From contig JBBMOA010000014.1 in assembly GCA_037954235.1 (NCBI GenBank), positions 18,820,273 through 18,884,272 of the forward strand: a stretch of 64,000 nt of DNA, read 5' to 3'. The translations under genes were made by a program, and so were the position numbers. This DNA is from Aulostomus chinensis. Lineage: Eukaryota; Chordata; Actinopteri; Syngnathiformes; Aulostomidae. The notes beneath the pieces were generated by a model. It saw only the letters and a list, made by a program, of their open reading frames with translations. It did no database searches and was not told the origin of the DNA. Positions 1-12,384 of this stretch are shown piece after piece; the first letter of the stretch is position 1, and each line of letters opens with the position of its first letter.

Positions 1-1241
1 TTTAAGGCCACACCTCCAACACTCTGAGTCCTTGTTTGAAATCATGGGAAAATCAAAAGAAATTAGCCAACAAATCAAGGAGAGAATCATGGAGCTCCAC
101 AAATCTGGTTCATCCTTGGCTGCAATTTCCGAATGCTTGAAGGTGTCACGCTCATCTATCTGTTCAAACACTTATACACAAGTATAAACATCATGGGACT
201 GTCCAGCCATCACACCGCTCAGGAAGGAGATGGGCTCTGTGTCCCAGAGATGAACGTGTTCGGTCTTTTGAAGGTGCTGGCTGAAACTGGTAAGAAAGTG
301 TAATTATCCACAGTAAAACGAGTCCTGCACCGATATGGGCTGAAAGGCTACTCAGCGAGAAGGAAGCCATTACTCCTAAAGAAACAAAAAAGCCATATTA
401 CAGTTTGCAAAAAGACACCAAGACAAAGACCTTAACTTCTGGAGACATGTCCTGTGGTCCGATGAAACTAAAGTGGAGCTGTTTGGCCATAATGACCACC
501 GTTACATTTGGAGGAAAAAGGGGAAGCTTGTAAACCTGAGAACACCATACCAACTGTGAAGCACGGTGGTGGCAGCATCATGTTGTGGGGCTGTTTTGCT
601 GCAGCAGGAACTGGGGCTCTTCATAAAATAGATGGCATCATGAAGAAAGAACATTACGTGGAAATATTAAGGCAACATCTCAAGACATCAGCCAGGAAGC
701 TAAAACTTGGGTGCAAATGGGTCCTCCAAATGGACAATGACCCTAAGCATACTGCCAAAATGGTTAAAAAGTGGCTCGAAGACAACAAAGTCAATGTCTT
801 GGAGTGGCCATCACAAAGCCCTGATCTGAATCCCATCAAAAATTTGTGGGCAGATCTGAAAAGGTGTGTGAGAGCGAGGTGACCGACAAACCTGACTCAG
901 TTACACCAGTTCTGTCCGGAGGAATAGGCCAGAATTCCAGCAAAGTACTGTGGGAAGCTGGTGGAAGGACACCCAAAACATTTGACCCAAGTCATACAAT
1001 TCAAAGGCAATGCTCCTACATACGAAGGAAATGTATATAAACTTTTGACCTTTAATAAAGTAAAAAATTCTCTTAAAATATACGCTCTCTCATTATTGTG
1101 GCATTTAGCGAAGAAGAAATAATTTTGGTAATCCTAACTGACCTGAAACAGAAGAGGTTTAGTCTGATTTAGCTTCAGACAGTGAGAAAATAATTAGTTA
1201 TGTCTTTCTGCACAGTGTATGTAAACATCTGATTTCAATTG
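1..1241 (+). mobile_element. Degenerate Tc1/mariner (Sleeping Beauty-like) transposon, 5' end outside window
   Basis: This is a Tc1-like DNA transposon whose left inverted repeat lies outside the window. The transposase begins at the ATG at 44 (MGKSKEISQQIKERIMELHK), a typical N-terminal helix-turn-helix, and then breaks down through stops and frameshifts. The longest surviving piece is at 508-882. The right end keeps the IR/DR layout of Sleeping Beauty-type elements: an inner direct repeat near 1029-1051 (tgtataaac-like core) and an outer one near 1213-1241 (gtgtatgtaaacatctgat), followed by the TA target at 1242-1243. The segment between the two direct repeats also resembles the Sleeping Beauty right arm from memory. 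The element is non-autonomous today. Confidence 0.9.
508..882 (+). pseudogene. Tc1-like transposase, C-terminal DDE fragment (inactivated)
   Basis: This open stretch encodes the C-terminal half of a DD34E transposase. It includes the conserved GGGSIMLWGCF block, the second catalytic aspartate in LQMDNDPKHTA, and the SPDLNPIKNLWADLK block. In active Tc1 transposases the last block reads NPIENLW, and its glutamate is the third catalytic residue. Here the codon near 838-840 is aaa (Lys), so the catalytic triad is broken in addition to the upstream stops and frameshifts. The reading frame continues past the Lys change only to a stop at 880-882. Confidence 0.88.
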
Positions 1242-1243
1242 TA

Positions 1244-2379
1244 TGAAATGAACAACCAACACATTCCTATCAAGCCATGGGATGACACACGAGTATGCCT
1301 CCTGGCCCTGAGGGAATGTCCCGGTCCTCTAAGGGCACCGGCATTATGGATGTGTCTCAAATCAACAGTAATGGAATGAGCAACTCAAGCATCTGGCCTC
1401 TTGCCATACTGTTTACAACTCAATCTCAAACCTGTTCTGCAGTCTTGTCATGCTAAAGGTGATTTAAAGGAAAACTACAAGATCAAATTTGAAACATGTC
1501 ACTCTCTAAGGCATGCTCATAGGCATCAAAACAACATAGGAAAAAACCATCTGAGGTGACTTCAGTTACTATACAATTATGCCACAAGAAAGGTCAAGGC
1601 TTCAAATTTGAACACACCTGGGACACCCCGGGCAAATAATTGACCTTCCACTTTTCCACTACTAATGTCAAATACTTTTATATCTTTGGTTTTCATGTAA
1701 ATTAACTCAATTTCCAAACAGTGCAACATTTCAGAGAGCATCAAACCTGGTGCTGCCAGTAATTTAACCACATCATTTCTTCAGGGACTACATTTTGAAT
1801 GTATTCTGTGAAAAAGTACTGCATTTGTCAGAACCAGAGGTATACTTCAATCAAAAGCAGCCACAAAAAAAAAATGCAGTATTAGGTATTTACAAGTTTC
1901 AGTGTGCCCACTCACCTGCGAAGAAGTAGGGGGGGAATTCATGTATGCATGTTACGTACACATAAAAGTTCATAAGTCACAACCTTTAATGGAACTAAAT
2001 GTTTGAGAAAAAAAAAAGAAAAAAGGCCATGCTCTAAATTGCATCTTGTACACTTTTTTTTTTTTAACCTCACCATCAAATATTTATCGTGCCCACTGGT
2101 CTGTACTCTACAACTCCAAATAAAATTGTAGAATTGTACCCTACAATTCCACAATTTTATTTGGAATTCTCTTTTTTTTGGGGGTCCATAGTGTCGTACA
2201 ACAAAAGCAAGAATTTAAAAAGCCTTAGTGAGTTCGACAAAGCGCTTGAAGTTCGAGTGGCCACAGGTGCTACCATCTAGTGGTAGAAGAAGTGCTAGTT
2301 TTTTTGTCCCCCTTTCTTAATATAAAATTTAACCACAACCAATAATTCAATATCAACAATATCTTTCAACATTCAATAT
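1244..2379. other. Intergenic, no gene recognised
   Basis: AT-rich sequence without a recognisable coding region. It contains a near-perfect hairpin at 2116-2164, described separately, and short A and T runs. The small open frames here show no family motif. Confidence 0.6.
2116..2164. repeat. Near-perfect 23-bp inverted repeat (hairpin)
   Basis: The left arm at 2116-2138 begins ccaaataaaattgt. The right arm at 2142-2164 ends acaattttatttgg. A 3-nt loop (ccc) separates them. Only one position in 23 fails Watson-Crick pairing, and it is a G-U in RNA. Pairing weakens outside the arms. It could be the core of a short palindromic MITE or a transcribed hairpin. Confidence 0.75.
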
Positions 2380-2889
2380 TCAACATTGTCAGTGCTAAGT
2401 ATGCACTGAGAGTTGGGTCTTAAACCCTCTGACTCATTCTACCCCTGAGGACAAAGACGAGAAGGGTCAGGTTTAAATGCCTAGGTGTTCCCTTCACAAT
2501 CGAGTCTTCAAATGTCTCTTAGAAAGGGACTCTGGATCGTGTGGAGTTGGGTAGTTTATTCCACCATTTTGGAACAACAGGGCAGAAGAGCCCAGCTTGA
2601 GATTTAGAGCCATGCTGGGCTGGGAGAACCAGCCATCTCAGGCAGAGCGTAGTGGCGAGAGGGAGTATAGACCTGGATGAGGGATTCCAGGTAGGCAGGA
2701 ACCGTTCTTGTCACTGTTCTGTAAACCAGAATAAGAGCTTTTAATTTGATTCAAGCTGCCACTGGAAGCCAGTGAAAACACATTAACAGCGGGGTGATGA
2801 GCAGTTTTGGGAAAGTAGACCAGACATGCTGCTGCATTCTGGATCATCTGGAGAGGTTGCCTGGAACATGTGGCAGAATAAGAAGTCAC
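2380..2889 (-). mobile_element. Relic of an L2/CR1-type LINE (ORF2 C-terminus and 3' region)
   Basis: On the minus strand, 2889-2638 reads LQMIQNAAACLVYFPKT and ends LSPLRSA. This fits the tail of fish L2/CR1-clade reverse transcriptase ORFs, which typically carry LQLxQNAAARL followed about 60-80 residues later by a PLRSA-like block. The intervening HWLPV region is decayed. The rest, 2380-2640, probably continues the same element's 3' part. The assignment rests on two short blocks. Confidence 0.5.
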
Positions 2890-5800
2890 AAACTGAGTAC
2901 AGTGCCTCTATTATGAAAAGTTGATAAAAAAAACCAGAGTGGTACTGTTACCCCCAGCACTGGAATGCTGCTGAACCTGCCTCAAGACTGACATGTTTAC
3001 ACCACGTTACCTTTATTGTGTTTGGATGAGGGTGGGTCTGAGCTGCTGCCGGTGGTAGGGGGAATAGTATCACCCCTACCTGATTCAAAAAGGCCATCTC
3101 TTCAACACTCATTTGTGTCTGACAAGAGTAACACCTTTTGCCACAAGTCTCATTTTTGAGAGCTTCACAGCCACAAACACTGACCCAAAAAACATCACAC
3201 ACATAAACCAGACAAAAAATAATAATAATCCTGACCATAATCAAATATAAAACAACTCAGCTGATTGAAAATTCTGAATTTAAAAAAAAAAGGTTTTACC
3301 AATGTGAATATGAAAATGCAAACATCAGCATGGGTTTAGATTACCCCAGGGGAAACTTGTAGGAAAAACAAAATCTGTAAAAATACATTTAAAATTTAAA
3401 TTGTGGAAATATGCCTGATGAGAAAATGTGCAAAATCCTCATCATGGGTAGAAATTACAATTTTCTCGTAATCAGTATGTCATGGATTAGCTCTGGTAAA
3501 CTGCCCTACTTTGCATTTTCAGGAGTTGTTTTGACTGCTTGCTTTCCTTTTCTGTCTTCGATAAAACCGCCAAACCTGGACATTTTAAAATGCCCAACTT
3601 GTCGCTCATTTCTCATCCCCACGATTTCATTTTAGTTACACCGACATGTCCACAATTCTCAGCAACAAAGGAACAATTATCATGCTGCACAACCCTACTA
3701 CTCTGATCCATTTCCCTCCAAAATCAGGCAATACTTCATTGCCATTTCTGAGGCAAAATGATGCACATCTGTTGGCAAGACAGTGTCTTACTTCCCCATT
3801 TGGATAATACTCAGTCTAGCGGTATGCTTTCGACTACTCATCGCCCAATATGGGGGTATTCTTATCCATACTGGAACTCCTCAATAACTTTTAGACCTGA
3901 TAAATGAGGCACTGTAAAAGCCACATAGTTGACAGGCTACAGTTATGCAAGACTGCACCATCACTGGATTGACATCCTCCATGTTAAATACCTTGGATAC
4001 TATGGGGACAAGAACTTACCCTTGATTTAAAAAAACCCTCAATGCATAGATAGCTTTGGTTCATCTACAGGGAGCAATTTCCAATATACCTGATGCTAAT
4101 GACAGGAACAAAGCAAATTATGCTGATATGTCCTAAGCGGTTGAATCTTACAATGTCAGTAGTTCATGTGTTGTGACCTTTAATCTACTTCACCAAAACC
4201 TTCCTCACAATACTGTAAGGCAGGAAACTCAGTGAAATCTTTTTTTTTATGGTTATGCATGAACCAAGTAATTTTTTAAAAAGTGAATTGCAAAAAACAA
4301 AAAAAAACACTTAACCATTCATCAAACAAATGTTTTTAGCCACATTTCCAGACTTGTTTGCCAAAAGACAGTCATTAGAGCACATCAAGACATCTGAGGA
4401 CAAAAGCACAAGAGCAACTGACTGAGCTGATATGTTTACGGTTTGTTTACATGAGAACAAGTTGTACCGCATTACAGCCCACAGCAAACAGTGGTTCATC
4501 ACTGCAAGGAGTGAGAATAGTTTCATATACACACAAAGCACAGATTTCACTCAAGACAAGTTGCATAATTAGATTTTTAATGAAACGGGGAAAAGGCCAT
4601 AATCAAAATCATACATCCCAGTTACACACACACACAGGATGTCTCACTAGCTGTGTAGTTTTTCATCGCCCTTCCCTATGTGTGAATGGAGTGTCCCCAC
4701 TTAGTTTGTGTGCAAAGTGTGTCATCTCCTTCCAGATCTCCATGGTAAGGAGAGGTTCTGCTCCTCAGGCAGCACCTGACGTTAATGTCCTCCTGCCCAT
4801 GCTTTCATAGATTAGGTTTTATCACACTGTTATCTTTCTACATTGGTACATTCTGTGCACACAACGTCAACTGCGCACAGTTGCCATCCACACTGCCTCA
4901 TTGCTGAGAGATAGGTGCTCTTAAGTAGCTTCTCCACCCTTGGGAGGAAATACAGACTTGGAATGAATCAATGACTACATTTCTGTGTACTGCCATATCC
5001 TGACATTCACCAAATTAAGATAGTAGGCCACAAACAGAATTTTCTGATGACCTTAACCCACACAAGGTCATATGAAGAATTGTGATCTTAGTCACATCAC
5101 GGAAGTACATTGCACACATATCGGTTGTGGGATGGTTCAGCAAACACAGGGTTGGTTTGGATTGAGGTTTTTGGGACATGGTTTCAGTTCATCTTTATTT
5201 GTACATTACAAAGAAAAACATCCTCAGCATGAGCTGAAATGGAAAAACAGTCACGGCTACTTTTGCTGTCATTTATGATCCCCACTATGCAAATGCCTGT
5301 TCTCTTCTTTACATTTCCTCAGTGAGAGCAAAGCTAATAAGCAATCCAGGACCGACTGTGTGCATGGAACCAAAAAATGAAAAAATAAATAAAATTGTGG
5401 TTCAAAGTGCACATCGATCCTTGAGTTGTGCATTGGATGTATGGACAGCATTGCTATGCATGCTCTGGATTCCTAGAAGTTTTCTCATTTGTTTACAACT
5501 TAAATATTCACAAAAGCAAAAAAAGAGGACTGCAGACATATTGAAGTGACATTTAGCATCTTTAAACATAGGTTCAAATGTGTTGTGTAGCATGTAAATA
5601 TGAGTGGAATACTCTACAAGCAACTCATGTAAAGACTTGAGCATTAAGAATGGGTGAAGGTCACCAGAATGTTGACATCAACAGTAATAATCTATTACAA
5701 ATTGTGAGGACTTTAATTTCCAGCTCGATTGGTTGATCGTGCTGCAGCTTCTGTGTGGACACACTGTGTGGTATTGTTTGGTTTGTTGCAGCCTCAAACA

Positions 5801-8080
5801 CCAGTACGGTATTTTAAAATGGTTCAGAGTTTGACAGCAAGTTATGTGTTCATTCTATAAAATGACCATGGGGCAGCACCACTTCTAGCTGTTACCATCC
5901 ATTAGCAGGATCAGAAAAGTTGTAACGTTTTACACTCAGTGAAACTGAAGATCATTTGCATATCATACAGGAAATGGAGAGTTAAATTATCTATCAAACA
6001 TGCCGAACAAAACTAACATGAGCCTCAAGACATAAAATTAAGAAGTGCGAATGTTTTCCATTTCAAAGGGTTATCATGAAGCCCCCCGATGTTAGACATA
6101 AAACAATTTAATCTTGAACCATAAAGGGGATGACACAAATGTACTATGGATGAGTACATCTGGGAAATGTAAAAATTGTGCCTTTGTGAGAAACATTTTA
6201 ACACTAGCTTCTGCTTTGAAATACTGTATCTGGGGGCAGACTAGTGTAACATTTTCCTCTGCAAAGTAAAACAATGTCGTGCAGCTGCTAAAAGACCAAC
6301 GGGAGAAATCCGGTCAGCAGTGAGAATTGCTGGGTAAACACACACACACCTACCCAACTAAGCCCGCCCTACATGAAACATGATTTTAAATCCAAGCCTT
6401 TATAGACAGGTTTGAGCTTGTTATCATTTCTGCTCTATAGGAGTCCCTCAGTGAGGGTGTTGGCACTGGGGTGTGATGAAAACGTCATAATGCTGCTGTA
6501 GTGTTTGCACTCCAATCAGCTGGGCTGGTTGACCTTGAGGCCTTTGTGTCTGGCCTGTAGTTCTTAGTTACCGTTAATGTTTACATGGTCACATACACAG
6601 TGTTCCAGAGAGATCTATTTTTATTTATGTCAGCTCTACAGGGTAATGTATGTGTGCAGTCAGCGGTAGTATAGTACAATGTTTCAAACGTGTGTTTATG
6701 ATGGCGGTTTGCACATCAAATCAACAAAATGTTTTATAAAAATAATAGTAAATTACAAATGCAAAAAAGAAAACAGTAGAGCTTGATGTTGTACTATTGG
6801 TTGTTTTCCCATGTGTTCATTTATTTTGCAGTTTGCCATTGTACTTTCCCTATGTGCAAAACTGTTTTAACATTTCCGCAATTGTGTTATGCACCTCACT
6901 GCCACCTTACCTGTGAAATTTAATCTCACTTTCATGCTAAAATCTCAAGGTTGTAGTCAAAACCAAAATCTTTTCCTCTATGAATTGCGAAATGTACTAG
7001 CGCTACATGATGTATGCCATTCGTAACATAATTGCATTATTGATTTATTCCTATCTTTGCTCTATGTATTGTCTATCTAGGGACAGCAGATGGAAATTAG
7101 GCTCGGACTATAATATGGCTTGTCCACACTGTCTTCTCTGATAGTTCAACAACTTGCACAGTCCCTTACAAATGAATACATCTAAATCTACTAAGGTGAA
7201 GTTGAAGGGGGGTTTTTGACATTCCCTACAAGGTGTTACATGACTTTCATCCAGCAGTAGAGGCACAATGATCACAGGTTACCTTAGCAGTGTAGGGATT
7301 TTACATATTCATGAAATTCACACCATTCAAATGGTCAAAGTCATGTTCACTGACTTTTTTAATTTTGAGTAAAACTTTGAATCTATTAAATAAATCAATT
7401 TATTTTATGAGGCTGGCCATGCTTTGGCAGATTTGAGTCCTGCAAACTGTGATAGGAGATTATGACTAAAATAGACAAAAATAGATCATTGTAAAGAGCA
7501 ATACTGCATTATCACTTACAGCAAGTTTTATGCATGTCAAACCACTTAATTGTTGTGATTCTCACAATCTTTTTGATTTAAGAAATAAAAATATACACTA
7601 TTCCATCCACTTTGCATTAAGCAACTTGCTGCTGAAGGAGCAAAGTGTAACAATTGTAAAATGCGCCTTGATCAACCCAACAGGGGCTGTGGGAGCTGGA
7701 GAAGCGAACATGAGGCCCTCATGATGGACCGTTAGACACAAACATGTTTCTCTCATCAACGGTGCAGTGACACTCTCAAACCACACGTCAGGGCTTTCAT
7801 TGGGATGCACGACAGCTGTTATCAGCGACCTTCAGAGTACCAGGAGGTCTCTCCTCGCAGTCAATGAGCCCTTTGTTCGCAGCTGCAGGTGCAATTAATG
7901 GTGATTAGCAGGCAGGAAGAGCAATGACCGAGCTGGGCTACAACTCTTCTAGTTCATGTGCATATTAATTTAAACACAACAATAGACACCAAGTCAAGAG
8001 CGAGTTATGATTATCTCCATCCAGAGCGAGTGTTTTATTCGTTCCAAAAGACGATATTCTGGTCTTGAAGACCTTCCCTC
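2890..8080. other. Intergenic, no gene recognised
   Basis: About 5 kb of AT-rich sequence with many short open frames, none showing a domain, a codon-usage contrast or plausible flanking splice sites. The minus-strand frame at 2948-3244 has a hydrophobic start and several cysteines but resembles no family known to me. Nothing further can be supported. Confidence 0.5.
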
Positions 8081-8089
8081 CTAAATGAA

Positions 8090-8470
8090 GGTTAATGTGT
8101 GGGAAAACCAGCGCGCGCCCCGCAACTCCCCCGCGGAGACACACCCGGTAACACCTACAATGTCCTCAACGTCTCTAAACATTGGGGAAAAAATAGTAAA
8201 AGCTCTTTTGTGTAACTGTGTGAAGACAAGAGTTAAAAGTTACTCACTTGTGGTGATAAGAAGTCCACGGAGAGTCGAAATAAGGTGGTGACGAATGTGG
8301 CCCGACGCGCGTGTCTGTCAGTTAGATATGCTTCCTCTTTTTCCGCTTAAATCTTCCTCCGGGGCCAACCCTTTGATGGAGCTGAAGAAAGGTGGAGTCA
8401 TCTGTCTGTACACTACCGGGACTCAGTCGCCTGATATGGACGTAATCAACCGACCGATCGTATCAACTGA
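8090..8470. promoter_or_regulatory. CpG-dense patch, candidate promoter/first exon (possibly minus strand)
   Basis: CpG dinucleotides are concentrated here (gcgcgccccgc near 8110, ccgcgg near 8131, cccgacgcgcgtg near 8300, ccgaccgatcgta near 8450) against a CpG-poor, AT-rich background. On the minus strand the sequence reads through to a good 5' splice site (cacaa|gtgagtaac) near 8241-8256. That is compatible with the first exon of a gene transcribed leftwards, but no downstream exon was recognised. Confidence 0.35.
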
Positions 8471-8479
8471 AATCATCCA

Positions 8480-10895
8480 GAAGTGCTTATTCGTTCATCC
8501 TGGCAACATTAAACAGACAGGTGAGACTGAAGTCTGGGGGCAACAGGTAACCTTCTATATCTATATGTGGAAGGACTTAGTGGATTTTTTATTTTGGTGG
8601 GGGAAATAAAGAAAAAAGATGCTCAAGTTCACACTGTTTACATGGTTTTTAGAATAAAATGGGAGAACAATATGAATTTGATTTTAATACAGATGAAATT
8701 GAAATTGCCCAAGACAGTTGTATATCGGGTATATTTTTTTATCCTCCAAATAATGTGTTCAAAAATTATAATAAAACTATAGATACACAATATTATCAGA
8801 ATGTCAGTGGTCATTTTTTTATTAACTGTATCAATTTATAACTCATTTGTTCTTCTTTGCTCAATATCACGTGATGAGGAAACATGGTGGTAGAAATATG
8901 ATTTATGGGGCTTTACCAAGCGCTTTGAAAATCAAAAAAAGTTACACAAATTCACATTGTTGACATGTTTATTTTTCTAAATGTGTATATTATATAGACC
9001 GTTTTGTACAGATGATATTGAACATCAGCAAATTTTGGTCATGATGAGGGGCCTTTTTGTGCACCCATTAAAATCAAGCGATGCATCTGTTGTATTGAAA
9101 ACTAAACACAGCATTGTTTGTCTTCCACTGTTCAGAAATAATGACAAAGGATTATCATTCTTGAGTTTCATATCACCGATTAAGAGAACCATTGAAGATA
9201 AGGATCTGCTGGCACACGTCTGACAACCGTGAGCATGAGATGTATACACACACTGAATAAACCATGCTGTAGCTCAGGTATGTGTCAGTTTAGTCACCAC
9301 AGTTTCTGTAAAAACATAGAAGAATCTTTGTGCGATCCTAAGGTTGCCCCCTGGTATAATCTTTTGACCTGGGGCTTTACTAAAGTGAGGCAAAGGTGAT
9401 AATCTGAGTCGAGCCTGCAGCAAATAGCATAGGTTGTCAGGCATCTATGCTTACATGATTATAAATCACCCACCTGTGTGGTAGGAGATTATCCACCTGC
9501 TGCTCTTAATGTCCTCTGCCTGGGGCCACTTTTAACCAGAGGGGAAACTCCGCCTTCACCATCAGTTATGATTTGACATTGTTTGCAAAGAACTGACATC
9601 GGCCAGTCCAGACAAATTTAAATGAAAATACTCATCAAGTGTCTGGCTCTTACACACTGTCATTTTCTGGAATGAACCTCATACACATTTCATATACAGG
9701 TCCTGTTTTCCCTCAACAACAAGCGCAAACTTCACCCTGTGTTTTCTTTCTGCTGCCAGGTAAATGCTTTGAGTGACAGGCAGCATGGTTTTAGTGAATG
9801 ATGACAGTGAGCTAGCTTAGGGATGATCAAAGCTCACCAAAGGCCTGACTGGTTTCACTTCCGCCTGTGTCACATTTTTGGGTGATGACAGGAACACTCA
9901 GAGTCAAACTAGAGCACAGGGCAGCAAGCAGGCGTCATGAATCTTTTACACATGTTATGCCATTTCCCGTGGTGTTGTCATCTTCAGAACTTATATTCAA
10001 ATCCCATCAAAGATGAAGATGTTCGAGAAGTTTTGATTGCAATGTATGCTGTTTTAGCTTTAGTGTATCTTCCTAGTACTTCTTTATTTATTATTTAGCT
10101 TCCACTCGACCTGTCAGACCTGCAGCATGAAGTCTCTTCAATGCTGAAACTGCTGACTTGGTGCTCTGTTACACTGCCTGATGCTGTGAGCCTCTGTTCA
10201 CACAGAATCTCAGAATCGTATCTTGTGATTGGGTTGTACTTTTTGCCTCCAAGACCTCTTCCTGTCCGTGTGTCCTCCCATGCTTCGTCATTCATACTTT
10301 GGCTTGTCTTTGCAGTTAATCACTGAAGGACAACACTTTTTTTGATGCACTTTCTCGTGCGATTATGCTGCAGAATGTCATGAGCCATTGATTTTATTAT
10401 TAATTATTGCAGTGAGGTATCTAAAATAATGTAAAGGGTTGGAGTCACACTTGTTCCTAAACTGCTTTTAGAAGCTCATAAAAGCTCATACACCATCAAC
10501 AAGATCTGGAAACCTATAGAAATTATTTGCATCAACAGGACTATTTATTTATTTGTTTACTTGCAACCAGTGCATGATTACGTTGCAACACTTGCTGCAC
10601 TGACAACATGAATTTCCCTTACTGGCTGCTTGATAACCCTTGCCACAGAAAATGTTGAGGCGTGGTGTAGCGTTGCGGCACCAAGTGGGCATCTGAGGTT
10701 ACTGCAACTACTTTTTTCATTGTTTATGTTATTCATGTCATTTTCCATAAAAAAAGCTGAATGGTGGAAAGAAAACAATCAGCTCCTGTATATATTCAAA
10801 ATATAGGTGACAAATATTCTATACTTGTGAAAAAACAAACTGCTATTGAATTTTATTTTTTATTTTATTTTATTTTTGTTTTAATACATCATACT
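8480..10895. other. Intergenic, no gene recognised
   Basis: AT-rich sequence with no recognisable coding region, RNA gene or mobile element. The short overlapping open frames on both strands near 9.0-9.2 kb and 10.1-10.3 kb lack family motifs. Confidence 0.5.
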
Positions 10896-10898
10896 ACA

Positions 10899-10955
10899 TA
10901 GATAGATAGATAGATAGATGATAGATAGATAGATAGATAGATGATAGATAGATAG
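10899..10955. repeat. (GATA)n microsatellite
   Basis: Tandem gata units with two single-base phase slips (gatgata). Confidence 0.95.
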
Positions 10956-11250
10956 GTTAAATTTTATTCATTCCTTGGGGAGGTCCCTCAGAGGAATTAG
11001 GTTTCCGGCTAACAACATAGCACCATATATACAGAATAGTGGAAAAGGACAGAGCTCAAGCAATTTTAATGAAATAATAGTAATAGTATTAAAATGATAA
11101 ATAGTAATGAGAATAAGATTAAGTTACAGAATAAGGTAAAATTCGAATAGCAATGGGTGTGTGGGTTCAGACATCTCTACCACAAATGAAGGTCATGAAA
11201 GTAGTGCAATCTAGCTTATATGTTGTAAGAGTGGAGGAGTTCAAAGCAGC
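10956..11250 (+). mobile_element. Probable retroelement 3' remnant next to the GATA tract
   Basis: The sequence directly after the GATA tract (tttattcattccttgggga followed by a gaggaattaggtttcc-like stretch) resembles a common fish interspersed repeat in which a simple-repeat tail adjoins a 'tttatt..tcc..gggg' segment. The family cannot be named with confidence from reading alone. Confidence 0.35.
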
Positions 11251-12199
11251 TGGAAATTGATGGTTTTGGTTTGTTTAGGAATTCCATAACTACTGATTTG
11301 ATATCTGTCGTTCAAGGAAAATAGGAATGTTGACCTTGGTAATTACCATCTAGTTGTCTGTCCTGCTGGCTTTTGGTTATTGATTTAGAGATGTCTATTG
11401 ACCAATTTACTGATATTTTCCCAAGTCCAGATACCTTCATTTCTAAAATCTTATTTGTAAAGTCAATATTATTGTAGCAACCTTAATTACTAGACCTTTG
11501 ATTCCTGTCAAATGAAATCTCACAGTGTTTACATACTGTGGGTTTTATATCCATCAACAGTGTAAGAAACGTCTTTGAGCAGGTTTTGTATTGTTAAAAA
11601 GCTGAGAATCAGACACCTTGTGCATTTTTATTTTCAAGAGCTGAACCTTCTGATCATACATGTCCATGATCTGAAAATTGCTAATGATTTCAAGGCAGCT
11701 TCTCTTCAGTGTTTAAATGAGAATTTATTTGGAGAACAGCGCTTAAGTTAAGGGGTGAGTTGAGTTCAATGACAATATCTTCCAAAGGCCAAGAATTCAA
11801 ATAATATGTTACTGAGACTTTACCAAAAAAGCATGCGCTGCCAAATGTCCAGAAATGTTTGTGGGATTTTTCTGCTCCTTCTGTCCTATATGTGGCGAGG
11901 AGGAGGGGTTGTTTTCTCAGGACCTCTACCAGAGGGCTGGGCTTTAGTGGGGCAAGTGGGCTGGCTGTTGCCTACAGGATAAGGAGGAAAAAAAGAGGAA
12001 GGGTAGAGTGGGGGTTTGGAGAGGCCTCTTCTATCCCTTCTACTCTTTCAGTTTATGGGTCCTACACACACACACACACGCACACACACACACACGCACA
12101 CACACAGAGCAGGGCCCTGTAGACAAAGTCAGGATGTGACATCATCCACAGGAAGAGAAGCCAAACAACTTTTTTCTCTCTTTATTGTGTCATCTGTGC
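11251..12199. other. Intergenic, includes (CA)n at 12064-12107
   Basis: No gene is recognised. An interrupted CA microsatellite lies at 12064-12107. Confidence 0.6.
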
Positions 12200-12384
12200 T
12201 GTGCAGTGCTGCCGAGTGAAGTTGGAGCCTCTCGGTCTGTTAGTGGCTGGCAGAGAGGAGCTGGAGGGGGTAGAGCTGCTAGAGCTATCCTCCTCAAGGA
12301 GTTTAAAGTGTACACGTCCGACTCCTGAATCCTCTCTGGCCTTTTCACATCTTTCCAGACTCTCCGCTGTCGGAAATCCTCCAG
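12200..12384 (+). other. Candidate 5' non-coding exon of mob3c
   Basis: A comparatively GC-rich block in an AT-rich surround ends in a plausible 5' splice site (cctccag|gtactgtgg, exon end 12384). It lies 1.8 kb upstream of the mob3c coding exon, which itself begins after a strong 3' splice site (ccttttctcag, ending 14141). A non-coding first exon here would explain both. There is no coding evidence; transcript data would be needed. Confidence 0.25.
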
